This document shows, one piece after another, positions 47,835-57,556 of a stretch of DNA of 64,000 bases. The position numbers and the translations under genes are program-made. Each line of letters starts with the position of its first letter. Position 1 is the first letter of the stretch. Where the stretch lies: contig OY735203.1 in the NCBI GenBank assembly GCA_963457665.1, positions 3,893,850 through 3,957,849 of the forward strand. The letters are read 5' to 3'. A model generated the notes under the pieces. That model made no database searches. It worked only from the letters and a program-made list of their open reading frames with translations, and had not been told where the DNA came from. Source of the stretch: Thysanoteuthis rhombus (Eukaryota > Mollusca > Cephalopoda > Oegopsida > Thysanoteuthidae).

Positions 47835-48241
47835 ATTACCGTAGGCCAACACATCGCTCGACTCAAACAGCCAAATAGGCAACATGTTCTTCTCTCTTTG
47901 TTTGTGCATGTATACGTGTGTGTGAGTGAATGTGTGTATGTGTGTGTGTGTGTGTGTGTCTCCAGGCACTCCCAGTTACATTTGAAATTGGAAATTTGCA
48001 TGAGTACATCAATCAACATAGTCTAGGAACGGCTTTTTTGGGATTGTTTTTAAAAAAAGTGCTTTTTGGGGTCTCTGTGGTCATTTTAGATCAACTGTGT
48101 CCAAATCTCGAGCCGGTATTTTTTGTAGATAATTTTAGATAAAAGATCCATCGGGGGGATGATTGCTTTAGATTAAAGATCTATTTTTTGATGATTTTAG
48201 ATTGTTAGTTCTGGTGCACTCGTGGGCTATGGTGATTCATT
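47835..48241 (+). mobile_element. Family D MITE-like element, copy 3
   Basis: Its right end GGCTATGGTGATTCATT (48225-48241) is the inverted copy of the left end of copy 1 with one mismatch in 17. The body has TG repeats at 47912-47958, TCCAGGCACTCCCAGTTACA, and two rounds of TTTAGATAAAAGATCC / TTTAGATTAAAGATCT before the end. The left terminal repeat is worn away. Confidence 0.65.
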
Positions 48242-49077
48242 TATGATAAGGAGAAAGACGGAAAACACGAGGGCTAAGATGTTATTACACCTTGCAATAA
48301 TATTGATATAATTACTGTTATTGCCATTAAACCCAGTTGATTGAGTTTTATTTTTCTTCAATTCAGTCAGCAGACCAAGGAGTAATATCATCGTTCCAAT
48401 CGTGTTTGGCAGATTTTCATTTAGCGTGTCTATAATCAATGGCGTGCCTTTCAGAATCTGCATTCAGGAATCGGTTAATTTTTTTCAGGTATTTTTGACG
48501 AATTTTTGACTCTGCTCAGACTGGCAACATTTATTCATAGCATGCATTACACTTATTGCAATCAGAAATCAGAAAAGATGGTCTTGAGTTGAAGGTAAAC
48601 AGCACGCACGTTATCAGACCCCTGCAGCTCCTCAGTCCTCGAACAACAGATGGCGTGAAAAATTCTTAATAAATAGAAAAAGCCAAACTTGTCTTCAGAC
48701 GAATTTGAAATACTGTTGAAATTTGAAAAAAAAAGAAAGAAAGGAAAGGTACTTGCGCACATGTTGTTATGGATTAAATACATCTTACAAAGAGGAACGA
48801 GAGAAAAAAAAAGAAGCCGTTCTCAAAAGCACTTATCAAATTGCAATACTAATATTTTATGAAAATAATTTCTATATATACGAAATTATCTCATAATGCT
48901 ATCTATGGAGAGCATTGTTAGAGCTGTCTGTCATTAAGTAATTCAATGTGTTCATAACATGTTCCTTTTTATCCATGAGTAAATATCAATACATAATATA
49001 TGCATATAAGTTTATCATTATCTATATCTCTATCTATCTACGAGACTGAAAAAGACGCAAATACATCAAATCATGTG

Positions 49078-49080
<3 letters not shown>
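48242..49080. other. No gene seen
   Basis: AT-rich. Small frames (48227-48463, 48562-48783, minus) have no recognisable motif. Confidence 0.4.

Positions 49081-49120
<40 letters not shown>
49081..49120. repeat. (TA)n array
   Basis: 20 TA units. Confidence 0.95.
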
Positions 49121-49122
<2 letters not shown>

Positions 49123-49700
49123 ATTTATGTTTCGATAGAACAGTGCATGTGTGTGTTTATTAATATATGACGTGCTGACTGATGTTATAGGAGGAGCGCC
49201 TGCGGCTCAGTGAGGACATATTATTTTGTTTTAATAACAATTAGCAGTAATTACCAGATATCATATTTAATGTAGGACAATGAAATTTGATGAAACATGA
49301 GCCTAAAAAATGCTAATTTACTTAAGATGGAAATAATCTGCAAAAGCTGGGACATAAAATGTGATGCATAAGAAAGAAAGGGTGATAATATTACCTTAAT
49401 TACCTTAATTTCTTGAGAAAGGCGAAAGAACAAATCACGTGATGATGCGCGCTTGAGCAAAAAGTCTATGAATGTTGAATGCGGCATGTGCGCGCACGTA
49501 TGTATGTTGATATGCATCATAATATATGATGATAAATGAACGAATACAAAGATTACATTATCTCAGATTTCTTTAGTTGCTAAGATATGCTAAGTGATGA
49601 TATATAACTTGTATGCGTACGTGAACATACTTAATCATCCTTCATGTAGACATCTAATTTAATAATTTTGTCGCTCGCAGAAAAAAGCAAAAAAATATAT
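49121..49700. other. No recognisable feature
   Basis: AT-rich, with a tandem TTACCTTAATTACCTTAA motif at about 49391-49410. Confidence 0.4.
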
Positions 49701-49704
49701 ATAT

Positions 49705-50660
49705 ACAATGGAGGGAAAAAAAGTTAGGGGATACTTGCAAAATATTAAGTTACTACACTTCCGATGCTTGCATTTACATTAAATTTAATACAGATGATGT
49801 ATTTATATATAACATTCACAATTATTAAGAGAAAAATACATATTTCTAAACGTACTATTCAGAACGAAATATGAATAAAAGTAACTAAAGTATTCGGACA
49901 CATTGATTTCATATGTTTAGTTACTAGCTCTGATCTACAATTACTACATAGGGACGTTTTTCATAACCTTTCATGAGCCTTTGGCAACATTCTTTTGAAA
50001 TCTTGGTGCTCTTTTCCTTGCAAACGACTTTAAATTCATCAATGTTTCTGGCAACTTTCTGATGAACGCACTTTTTCAAGCTTTGTCATATATTTTTAAT
50101 TAGGATTCAAATAAGCAGATTGACTAGGCCACTGAATCATCTCTACAATGTTCTGAACAAATCATACGCGAGTCATTTCAGCTATATACCTTGAGTCATT
50201 GTCTTGTTGTCAAGTTTCAACTGTTGCACCGAAAAGAATAGATAAGCTTCCAAAATTCTCCGATACATCGCTTCATTCATGGTTCTTCCAATCACCAGAG
50301 GTCCCAACTTCATGTCACTATTGAGCAATACCCCCAAAACAATGATAGTACCACCTCGTACCACCAGCTGGGATTGTTTTTTTGCAATCATAGGCTCATT
50401 CAACTTCTCTCTATACGTGTTGAGGTGAAAGAGTTAAATTCCTGTGACCAATGATGTTCTTCCAAATGTAATTAAAGTTATCGGAATGCTCATGAGTGAG
50501 CTCTAACTGAAAATCTTGGTACTTTATTTCAGCAAAGATCTTTCTCTTTGGGGTTTGGATTTCAAACCATTCAAGTGTAGTTCAGTACTAATGGTTATTT
50601 TAGTGACCAATGTTCCAGCTGCTCTTAAATCATCCTGCACCTCCTTTCAATTTACCAATT
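49705..50660 (-). pseudogene. Decayed Tc1/mariner transposon, cut by the REL LINE
   Basis: Minus strand, high to low: DLRAAGTLVTKITISTELHL-NGLKSKP (second helix-turn-helix region), KYQDFQLE (before the first catalytic Asp, SDES in the family), GGTIIVLGVL, KLGPLVIGRTMNEAMYRRIL and LFFSVQQLKLD (central block), QWPSQSAYLNPN (family: QSPDLNPIEN, here without Asp and Glu), then CKEKSTKISKECCQRLMKGY. Several shifts and stops. The left end TACAATGGAGGGAAAAAAAG resembles a Tc1 terminal repeat next to a TA target. Transposase sequence breaks off at about 50660, 6 bases before the (ATT)n tail of the REL element, so the N-terminus was separated by that insertion. Confidence 0.85.
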
Positions 50661-50666
50661 GGTTCG

Positions 50667-50735
<69 letters not shown>

Positions 50736-50736
50736 T
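50667..50736. repeat. (ATT)n array, 3' tail of the REL LINE
   Basis: About 23 ATT units directly between the Tc1 fossil and the REL 3' UTR. On the element's strand it reads (AAT)n after the 3' end. Confidence 0.95.
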
Positions 50737-50979
50737 CGGAATCTCACACCAGTTGCCTGGTGGTAACCGCTGGAGTTTGAGTGACAGCAAGTCTCCTCAA
50801 GTCTCCAGCCCTCCTCTCCTCGTACTCATAGATCGCAGTAATTCTGCGATTTACAGTTTCACACCGGTTGCCCAGTGGTTATCGCTGAAGGCTGAGTGAC
50901 AATAAGTCTCCCCAGGTCTTCAGCTAACGTCTCCTCTCTCTTTCGCATATCATGACAGAGCTACGCTTCGTTGCAGTCC

Positions 50980-53900
50980 TTATATCTCTAGCACCTTCCT
51001 CAGTATCCGTCCAGTGCCCAGCAGTGCTGTGGTCTGTACGGTCTCTATCCTCCCCCTAATCCCGATCTCCTCCAGTCTCTCCCTCAGCGTTTTGGGGACA
51101 GTTCCTAGTGCGCCCACTATGACCGGTACTACCCTGGTTTTCATGTTCCACATTTTCTTTAACTCCCTTGCTAGGTCCTGGTATTTTTCCCTTTTCTCAC
51201 CCTCCTTCTTTCTTACTCTATGGTCTGCAGGTACAGCAACGTCTACTATTTGGCAGGCCCTCCCTTTTTTGTCTACTATTACTAAGTCCGGCCTTCTTGC
51301 CTGGATGAGGTGGTCAGTTTGGATGTCAAAGTCCCACAGTAGTTTGTGGTTGTCATTCTCCAAAACTGCCTCTGGCTTGTGCTGATACCACTTTTCCCCA
51401 TGGTTGAATCCCATTTGTTTACTTAGTTCCCAGTGTATCATCGTTGCTACTCTATCGTGTCTATGCTTATACTCCTTCTGGGCGAGTTGGCTACATTCAC
51501 TAGTTATGTGGTTTACTGTCTCATCTCTTTCACCGCACATGCGGCATTTGCTGTTTGTCTGTGTTCTGTCAATTTTTGCTTTTATGTAGTTTGTCCTTAT
51601 GCTTTTGTTTTGGGCTGCCATGATGAGCGATTCTGTTTCTCTCTTAAGGTTTCCCTTTCGTAACCACGTCCATGATTTCTCGTTTGCTATTTCTTTTATC
51701 TGTCTTTTAAACTCGCCGTACAATTTTTTCCCTTCCCACTTTTCTTTTCTAGTTTGCTGTACTGTTCCATTGTTTTCTACTTTATTGTTTGTCGCACTAT
51801 CCCTCGCGCTCTTTATGATTTCTTCACTATTTGTTTGCACATATCTATCTAGGACTACTTTAGCTCTCTGGACACAATCTTCTATGCTGATGAGCCCCCT
51901 ACCACCTTCTTTTCTCTTAACGTATAGCCTATCTGTATCATCCCTAGGATGTAATGCTTTATGCATCGTCATAAGTTTCCTTGTTCGCCTATCCATTGAT
52001 TGGAGCTCTTCCTTTGTCCATCCTAGGAATGGTCCTGTATACCTAATTACTGACACAGCCCAGGTGTTCATTCCTTTTATTAGATTTCTGCTATTTAATT
52101 TGGTTTCTAATATTTTCCTTATCCTTCTGAGGTATTCTCTCTTAATTTTCTCCTTCATCTCTTCCCGTTTTATCGTGTCACATTCAAGGACACCTAGGTA
52201 CTTGTATCGGTCTTGTGCAGTCAATGCCCTAATCTTGTTGTTGTCCGGAAGTTCAATTCCCTCAGTCATTGAAAGCCTTCCTTTATGCATCACCATGATT
52301 GCGCATTTTTCTATCCCAAACTCCATTCCTATGTCCTCACTATATTCCCTTACTTCGTTGAACAGAGTCTCAAGCTCTCCCCTGTTTTTTGCAAACAATT
52401 TAATATCGTCCATGTACATTAAGTGGTTGACCTTACCTTTTGTTTTAGAGAAGTGGTATCCTTTGCTGTTTCTCAGGATTCTGTTAAGCGGTATCATTGT
52501 TAGAACAAATAATAGTGGGGACAACGAGTCTCCTTGGAAGATTCCCCTTTTTATCCCTACCTCGGCTAGTTTGTCCCCTGCGGCTGTCAAATCTACTTTC
52601 CAGTTTTTCATTGAATTACCAATGAATTTAACCACCGGTTCGCTAATTTTGAACATTCTAAGGCATTCGAGTATCCAGCTATGTGGAATCATATCGTATG
52701 CCTTTTTGTAATCTATCCATCCCATTGCGATATTCTTTCTCCTTTTCCTTACTTCTTTTAAGATCATCTGGTCTATGTAGAGTAAATCGTTTGCCCCTTT
52801 GGTTCCTATCCTACACCCTTTCTGTTCTTCTGGTAGTAGCCCCCTTCTATCCATTGACATGTATATTCTCTCTGCTATTTGCCCGGTCAGGATTTTCCAC
52901 ATAAGTGGTAGGCAAGTGATTGGTCTATAGTTGCTTGCTATGTTCCCCTTCCCCAGGTCTTTTTGGATGAGGGTGGTTCTGCCTTTAGTCATCCATTCTG
53001 GTGCTTTGCCTTCATTTAGACAATTTTGGAGTAGGTGGGTGAGTCTACCGTGTAACGTGGTGAATTTTTTGAACCAATACCCATGGATCCCGTCGGGCCC
53101 CGGTGCTTTCCAGTTGGCTACTTTCCTAAGAGTATGTTTCAATGTGGTCTCATTCAGTACTATTGGTTCTCCCTTGTCTATATCTTCTAGTTCTTTTCTC
53201 ATGTTTCCTAGCCATTGCGGTGTTACATTGTGTCTTTTTGGGTGCCCCCATATGCTATTCCAATAGTTCTTGGCCTCTGTGGCATCTGGTTTTATGTCCT
53301 GCCTTCTTTCCCCATTTAAATCTTGGTAAAACTTTTTCTCATTGTTTTGGAATGTGCGGTTTTGTGTGTATTGGGCCGATCTTAGTCTGTATCTTTTTAG
53401 TCTTGCCTCTTTAGCTAGTCTTTTCTGGTGTAACTCTTCGACTACAGTTGCGATGCCTTTTTGCGCTACCTTATATTTGTTATAAAGTCTTACTCGTGGT
53501 CTGTCTGTGTGTGGTGTATTTCTAAGCAGTACTTCGTCTCTCTGTAGTTGGGAGATCTGCCTTTGTAACCTTCTCTCCCAGTTGGGTTTCCCTTCCCTAT
53601 TATTGCCCAGGTTCCTATCTTGTGTTGTGAAGCTTTGTGCTACCATTTTCGCCCCTGCATAAATTAGGTTGTTGAGTTCTAGGAGGGTGTCTGTTTCTAT
53701 GTGCTGTAAGAGGCAGTTGACCTGTTCGGTCACTTCTCCGACTTTCTTTCTGTCTTTGTCTCTTAGGGAGGGGAGTGTTGTTTTCTCTCCTCGCATGATC
53801 TCTTTCAAAGCTTGTATTTTGCTTTTCTCTTCTTCCGTTGGTGCCTCGTCATCACCCTCTGGTGCATAGCTTACTGGGGGGGTCTCATGGGGGATTATTC

Positions 53901-54585
53901 TAGTTTTGTTATTGGTACTAGTTGTGCTGGGGGGGCATTTTTCAGATGTGTCACCTGAATCTCTCTCTACATTAATGCGAATCTCTAGTAGTTCAGTCTC
54001 AGACAACCATTTCTTCTTTTGAATTTGCTTTACTTGGTCAGCAAGGCGTTGGTTCGATACTTCCACAGCAGATTTTTCCCTCCATATTTGGAGCATACGC
54101 TCTCTATAAGATCGCACTGAAGGCTTGCTTTTATAGTAACAGTACATAACTAGTCTATTCTCTTCCCTTGTCCATCTCTTTCTCTTTATAGCAGTCGCCC
54201 CCTGAGGACTGCACTTCCCCTGGATATCGCTAGTGGTATACGAGTTTTGGCCAACAGTAGCTGTGTGACGACTGTGTCCCTCCTGAAGGCCATTAAGGGT
54301 ACACGAGCCGAGATTTTGGCCAGCAGTCACAGGATGACGACCGGGTCCCTCCTGGTGGCTAACAAGGGAACACCTGCCGGTTACGACACACAGGTCTTGG
54401 ATCTGTGCCCCGTTTTTTGCGGTAAAATGGTTTGGTTGTACTGTCATGATTGGGGTTTTTGGTTCTTTGGAGGTAGTACCAGACCTTGGTGGGTTGGTTA
54501 AGACCGATGTGAGTCGGAAATAGCCCAAGAGCCCCACCGGCCCTTTTGGTTCTTTTAAGGTAGCACCATACCTTGGTGGATTCAT
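50980..54585 (-). CDS. REL-LINE reverse transcriptase / endonuclease polyprotein
   Basis: 1201 codons, stop TAA. Residues 1-60 carry two NPPRxGxTxKEPK units, and 66-111 carry two 23-residue units (GQN repeat). 135-200 is a basic, SANT/Myb-like stretch (KRKRWTREEN...). 492-500 KAPGPDGI is the usual pre-RT motif. RT spans about 535-800: SNYRPITCLP, DYKKAYD with catalytic Asp at 625, GIFQGDSLSPLLF and YMDD at 724-727 (52405-52416). The knuckle is C1014-X2-C-X8-H-X4-C1031. The restriction-like nuclease has RRPD with Asp at 1100 and QIVDVAVP with Asp at 1115, then a conserved end LLGTGRILRKVLEI. Known families use such proteins to nick DNA and prime reverse transcription at the nick. The classical N-terminal CCHH finger of R2 is not evident. 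Met 1 lies inside a 5' tandem unit. A later Met is possible, the next in frame being Met 47. Whether it is expressed is unknown. Confidence 0.9.
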   Translation of the reverse strand: MNPPRYGATLKEPKGPVGLLGYFRLTSVLTNPPRSGTTSKEPKTPIMTVQPNHFTAKNGAQIQDLCVVTGRCSLVSHQEGPGRHPVTAGQNLGSCTLNGLQEGHSRHTATVGQNSYTTSDIQGKCSPQGATAIKRKRWTREENRLVMYCYYKSKPSVRSYRERMLQIWREKSAVEVSNQRLADQVKQIQKKKWLSETELLEIRINVERDSGDTSEKCPPSTTSTNNKTRIIPHETPPVSYAPEGDDEAPTEEEKSKIQALKEIMRGEKTTLPSLRDKDRKKVGEVTEQVNCLLQHIETDTLLELNNLIYAGAKMVAQSFTTQDRNLGNNREGKPNWERRLQRQISQLQRDEVLLRNTPHTDRPRVRLYNKYKVAQKGIATVVEELHQKRLAKEARLKRYRLRSAQYTQNRTFQNNEKKFYQDLNGERRQDIKPDATEAKNYWNSIWGHPKRHNVTPQWLGNMRKELEDIDKGEPIVLNETTLKHTLRKVANWKAPGPDGIHGYWFKKFTTLHGRLTHLLQNCLNEGKAPEWMTKGRTTLIQKDLGKGNIASNYRPITCLPLMWKILTGQIAERIYMSMDRRGLLPEEQKGCRIGTKGANDLLYIDQMILKEVRKRRKNIAMGWIDYKKAYDMIPHSWILECLRMFKISEPVVKFIGNSMKNWKVDLTAAGDKLAEVGIKRGIFQGDSLSPLLFVLTMIPLNRILRNSKGYHFSKTKGKVNHLMYMDDIKLFAKNRGELETLFNEVREYSEDIGMEFGIEKCAIMVMHKGRLSMTEGIELPDNNKIRALTAQDRYKYLGVLECDTIKREEMKEKIKREYLRRIRKILETKLNSRNLIKGMNTWAVSVIRYTGPFLGWTKEELQSMDRRTRKLMTMHKALHPRDDTDRLYVKRKEGGRGLISIEDCVQRAKVVLDRYVQTNSEEIIKSARDSATNNKVENNGTVQQTRKEKWEGKKLYGEFKRQIKEIANEKSWTWLRKGNLKRETESLIMAAQNKSIRTNYIKAKIDRTQTNSKCRMCGERDETVNHITSECSQLAQKEYKHRHDRVATMIHWELSKQMGFNHGEKWYQHKPEAVLENDNHKLLWDFDIQTDHLIQARRPDLVIVDKKGRACQIVDVAVPADHRVRKKEGEKREKYQDLARELKKMWNMKTRVVPVIVGALGTVPKTLRERLEEIGIRGRIETVQTTALLGTGRILRKVLEI
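54245..54382 (-). repeat. In-frame 69-bp tandem duplication in the LINE frame
   Basis: TTTTGGCCAACAGTAGC at 54245 and TTTTGGCCAGCAGTCAC at 54314 start two 69-bp units with GTGTCCCTCCTGAAGGC and GGGTCCCTCCTGGTGGC at equal offsets. The unit equals 23 codons, so the frame is kept. Confidence 0.85.
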
Positions 54586-54624
54586 TGAGACCTATGTGCA
54601 CAGTGGTAATCAAAGAGCCCCACC
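54456..54624 (-). repeat. Two 83/84-bp tandem units at the LINE 5' end
   Basis: Units 54456-54538 and 54541-54624 each run TTTTGGTTCTTT, GGTAG(T/C)ACCA, CCTTGGTGG, then AGACC(G/T)ATGTG and end in GAGCCCCACC. Tandem 5' units are known promoter monomers in several LINE families. That role here is inference. The proposed start codon lies in the outer unit. Confidence 0.85.
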
Positions 54625-54630
54625 AGCTCC

Positions 54631-54828
54631 TACCACCCAGGGTATGGCCTCACAAGGACAAGCCATTCAGGCTTGCAGAGATATCTATCTAGTGATATGA
54701 TATTTGCCTGATTGTTGAACTAAAGAAATAACACTAAGCCTTTTTCTTGGGGAGGGGGGAGGGGTTGCATACATAAAAGATCATATGTCTCCCTTAAATG
54801 TTATAAGTCTTGACTTATACTAAGTCAA
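54631..54828. other. Spacer upstream of the LINE
   Basis: Contains a TATCTATCTAGTGATATGAT stretch and a GGGGAGGGGGGAGGGG G-run (about 54750-54765). No Tc1 N-terminus was found here. Confidence 0.4.
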
Positions 54829-55096
54829 GATATTCGTTGTTTTTTTCTTCTTCTTCTTCCAATGCCCGCTGGGTACATGGCCAAGCGACGACCACCGCCA
54901 ATTTATACTATACTAATCTCGGGGGCGGGGGGGAGGAGGTTGCAAGTGGAAAAGTTCATTCACACACACATATATATATATACTCGCCCCTCGCTTTTCT
55001 ATACTTCTATGGGACAACTCATTTTGAATTATAAATTATAAATATAATAATTTTAAATTTAATTTTAATTCCACTTACCCACGTGCAGGTCTAAAA
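54829..55096. repeat. 268-bp direct repeat, left copy
   Basis: From GATATTCGTTGTTTTTTTC to CACGTGCAGGTCTAAAA. Nearly identical to 55526-55794. It contains GCCCGCTGGGTACATGGCCA (foldable), a G-run (GGGGGCGGGGGGGAGG) and (CA)n(TA)n. No TG...CA ends. Confidence 0.95.
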
Positions 55097-55525
55097 AAAC
55101 AACTTTTTTCAACTCGGCAGTGGCCTTCTCATTGCAAGAGAAAATTCCTCAGACTCACAAAGAAAACCATCTCAGAGGTACAAAGATACCATCAAAATAT
55201 CAAGAATAATCAACCAAAGTAAAATATCATTACAATGTTCAAAGATAATCAGAGTTCATCTCAAAGCCAAACGTTAAGTATCATTAGAATCTAAAGAAAA
55301 CTTCTTTAACTAAGCCCAGAACAAAATCATCAGGGGCAGCCTGTAGTCAAAATAGCATTGTTATTATTAATATCATTATTATTATTATTATTGTTAATAA
55401 TAAGACATTCAATCACAGAGTAAATTTTAAAATCTAGCCTGAGTTAGTTAGGTCTTCAAAGTAAGTCACCAGAATTCATCTTGAAAAAGGAGGCCTTTTG
55501 TCGAAAAATGGGGGAGGCTGTCTTC
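55097..55525. other. 429-bp segment between the direct repeats
   Basis: A-rich sequence, no frame, with a short ATT stretch at 55364-55392. No primer-binding site was recognised next to the left repeat. With the flanking repeats it could be a small LTR-like element, a Penelope-like unit, or a local duplication. Confidence 0.4.
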
Positions 55526-55794
55526 GATATTCGTTGTTTTTTTCTTCTTCTTCTTCCAATGCCCGCTGGGTACATGGCCAAGCGACGACCACCGCCAATT
55601 TATACTATACTAATCTCGGGGGCGGGGGGGGAGGAGGTTGCAAGTGGAAAAGTTCATTCACACACACATATATATATATACTCGCCCCTCGCTTTTCTAT
55701 ACTTCTATGGGACAACTCATTTTGAATTATAAATTATAAATATAATAATTTTAAATTTAATTTTAATTCCACTTACCCACGTGCAGGTCTAAAA
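55526..55794. repeat. 268-bp direct repeat, right copy
   Basis: Near-identical partner of 54829-55096. Its right end lies within a few bases of the REL-LINE 3' UTR that begins at 55796. Confidence 0.95.
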
Positions 55795-55795
55795 T

Positions 55796-56225
55796 ACACC
55801 ACTTGCCTGGTAGTCTCCCCTGGAGACCGAGTCACTGTAAGTCTCATCAAGTCTCCAGCCCTCTTCTTCACACTCTCACAGTCCACGGCAGTGCTGCTGG
55901 TATTGTATCACCCCAATTGCCTGATAGTTATCGCTTGAGGCTGAGTGAGTCTTCTCAGATCTCCAGCCTTCCCCTAATGTCATCTTCGCCTCTCACAGCC
56001 GTGCTGTGATTTGTACGATATCCCGCATGTCTTTCCTTATCTGTTAGGTCTATTGCTGCTTGCTGGAAGTCGTGTGTCTCATATTTTCAGTATTCTCCTC
56101 ATTATCCGTGCAATCCCCAGTAGTGCTGTGGTCTGTACTGTCTGAATCCTTCTTCTTATCCCCAGTTCCTCCAATCTTGTTTTCAGTGTATTTGGTACGG
56201 TTATAAGTGCGCCATTACTGGTACT
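55796..56225 (-). mobile_element. REL-type LINE, very short 3' copy (X)
   Basis: 55796-56075 has two or three 3' UTR units (CACTTGCCTGGTAGTC, AATTGCCTGATAGTTATCGC, AGTCTCATCAAGTCTCCAGC). 56079-56222 encodes the last ~48 residues on the minus strand (NGALITVPNTLKTRLEELGI, RRRIQTVQTTALLGIARIMR), ending RILKI and a stop. The rest is missing. At about 56225 it is joined directly to another REL 3' UTR. Confidence 0.85.
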
Positions 56226-57524
56226 ATCTTTCATTAGTATCATCAAGTCTCCAGCCCTCCTCTTCACACTCTCACAGTCCACCGTAGTGCGGTGGTTTAC
56301 AGTTTCACACCAGTTTCCGAGTGGTTATTGCTGATGATTGAGTGACTGTAAGACTCCTCATTTTTTCAGTCCTCCTCTCATATCTCCCTCACCTATCACA
56401 ACAGCGCTGTTGCTCGTACCTCCACCTCCATTTGTCCTGCACATGCTCTCACCATCTCTTCTCTCCATTAGGCCACTGCTGACAGCCGGGTCGTAGATTT
56501 TATATTTCTAGTACTATTCCTACAGTCACCAGCAGTGCTGTGGTCTGTATAGTCTCAATCTTTCCTTTTATCCCTAGTTCCTCCAATCTTAATTTCAGTG
56601 TCTTCGGTGCAGTTTCGAGCGCACCCATTATCATTGGTTCTACACCTGACTTTCATGTTCCGCACCTTCTTCAGTTCTCTTGCCAGGTCCTAGTATTTTT
56701 CCAGTTTTTCTCTCTCTTTCCTATCTACTCTCTGATCTGCAGGCACCGACATGTCTATTATTTGCAGATTCTCCTTTTCTTGTCCAGGTTCTCAGGTCTT
56801 GTCTTATTACTTGGATGGGGTGGTCAGTTTAGTTGTCGAAATCCCAAAGTAATTTGTGATTTCCATTCTCCAGGACTGACCCCGTTTTGTCCTGGTATCA
56901 CTTTCCTGCATGGTTGAATCTCATTTGTTTTCTCATTTCCCAGTGTATCACTTCTACTACACTATCTTGTCTGTGCTTATATTCACTATATTCACTAGTT
57001 ATGTGGTTTGCAATGTCATCGCTTTCACCACACTTGCTCTTTGTCAGTGTTCCGTCGATTTTTACTTCGTTTTAGTTTGTCTTGATGCACTTCTTTTGGG
57101 ATGCAATGATGAGCAATTCTGTTTCTCTCTTCAGGTTTCCTTTTCGTAGCCATGTCCATGATCTCCAGTCTGCAACAATCTATATCTATCTTTTAAATTC
57201 CCTGTAGGGCTTCCTCTGTTCCGATTTTCCTTCGCTTGCGTGCTGTGCTGCTCCATCGCTTTCTTATTTTGTGTTGTTCAGTAAGCTGCTTCAGGCGCTC
57301 TTTGTAATGTCTTCACTGATTGCTTACACATATTTTTCTAGACCTGTTATGGCCCCCTGGACACACTCATTGATGCTGATGAGTCCTCTGTCGCCTTCTT
57401 TTCTGTTCACGTTCCATATATCCGTGTCATTTCTGGGGTGTAAGGCCTTGTGCATTGTCATAGACTTTCTGGTTCACAGGTGCATTGACTGGAGTTCTTC
57501 CTCTGTCGATCCAAGGAATGGTCC
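56226..57524 (-). mobile_element. REL-type LINE, 5'-truncated copy (Y)
   Basis: 3' UTR units lie at 56226-56500, then C-terminal coding sequence on the minus strand from 57523 down: GPFLGWSTEEELQSMH, TMHKALHPRNDTD, NRKEGDRGLISIN, SWTWLRKGNLKRETELLIIA, a damaged knuckle, VIHWEMRKQMRFNHAGKWYQ and HKLLWDFDN. It starts at the residue equal to Gly 851 of the complete element. Many shifts and stops. The 5' break abuts a (TTA)n array. Confidence 0.9.

Positions 57525-57556
<32 letters not shown>
57525..57556. repeat. (TTA)n array at the 5' break of copy Y
   Basis: About 11 units, followed by GGTAGCAGTAGTATTTAA. Confidence 0.95.

Larger units (their letters stand above)
50737..54630 (-). mobile_element. 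Complete REL-type (R4/Dong-like) LINE
   Basis: One continuous element on the minus strand: a 5' region with two 83/84-bp tandem units (54456-54624), one long coding frame (50980-54585), a 3' UTR (50737-50979) and an (AAT)n tail. The 3' UTR has two similar units (TTGCCTGG...GAGTGACAGCAAGTCTCC and TTGCCCAGTGG...GAGTGACAATAAGTCTCC, about 50752 and 50868). The 5' boundary was taken at the end of the outer tandem unit and may lie some tens of bases further out. The truncated copies at 6.4, 24.5, 45.4, 46.6, 56, 60.3 and 62.0 kb are relatives. No stop or shift breaks the frame, so it is the youngest LINE in the window. Confidence 0.85.

Noticed and set aside
51599-52711. 370-codon plus-strand frame opposite the LINE
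   Set aside because: It is antisense to the reverse transcriptase frame, whose motifs are clear. The antisense peptide has no motif.
55541-55600. HDV-like ribozyme in the direct repeats
   Set aside because: GGGTACATGGCCAAGCGACG has some likeness to the catalytic strand, but the upstream pyrimidine tract offers no matching P1 strand, so it was not called.
54829-55794. Certain LTR retrotransposon
   Set aside because: Direct repeats are clear, but TG...CA ends, a primer-binding site and any coding trace are missing, so only a tentative label is given.
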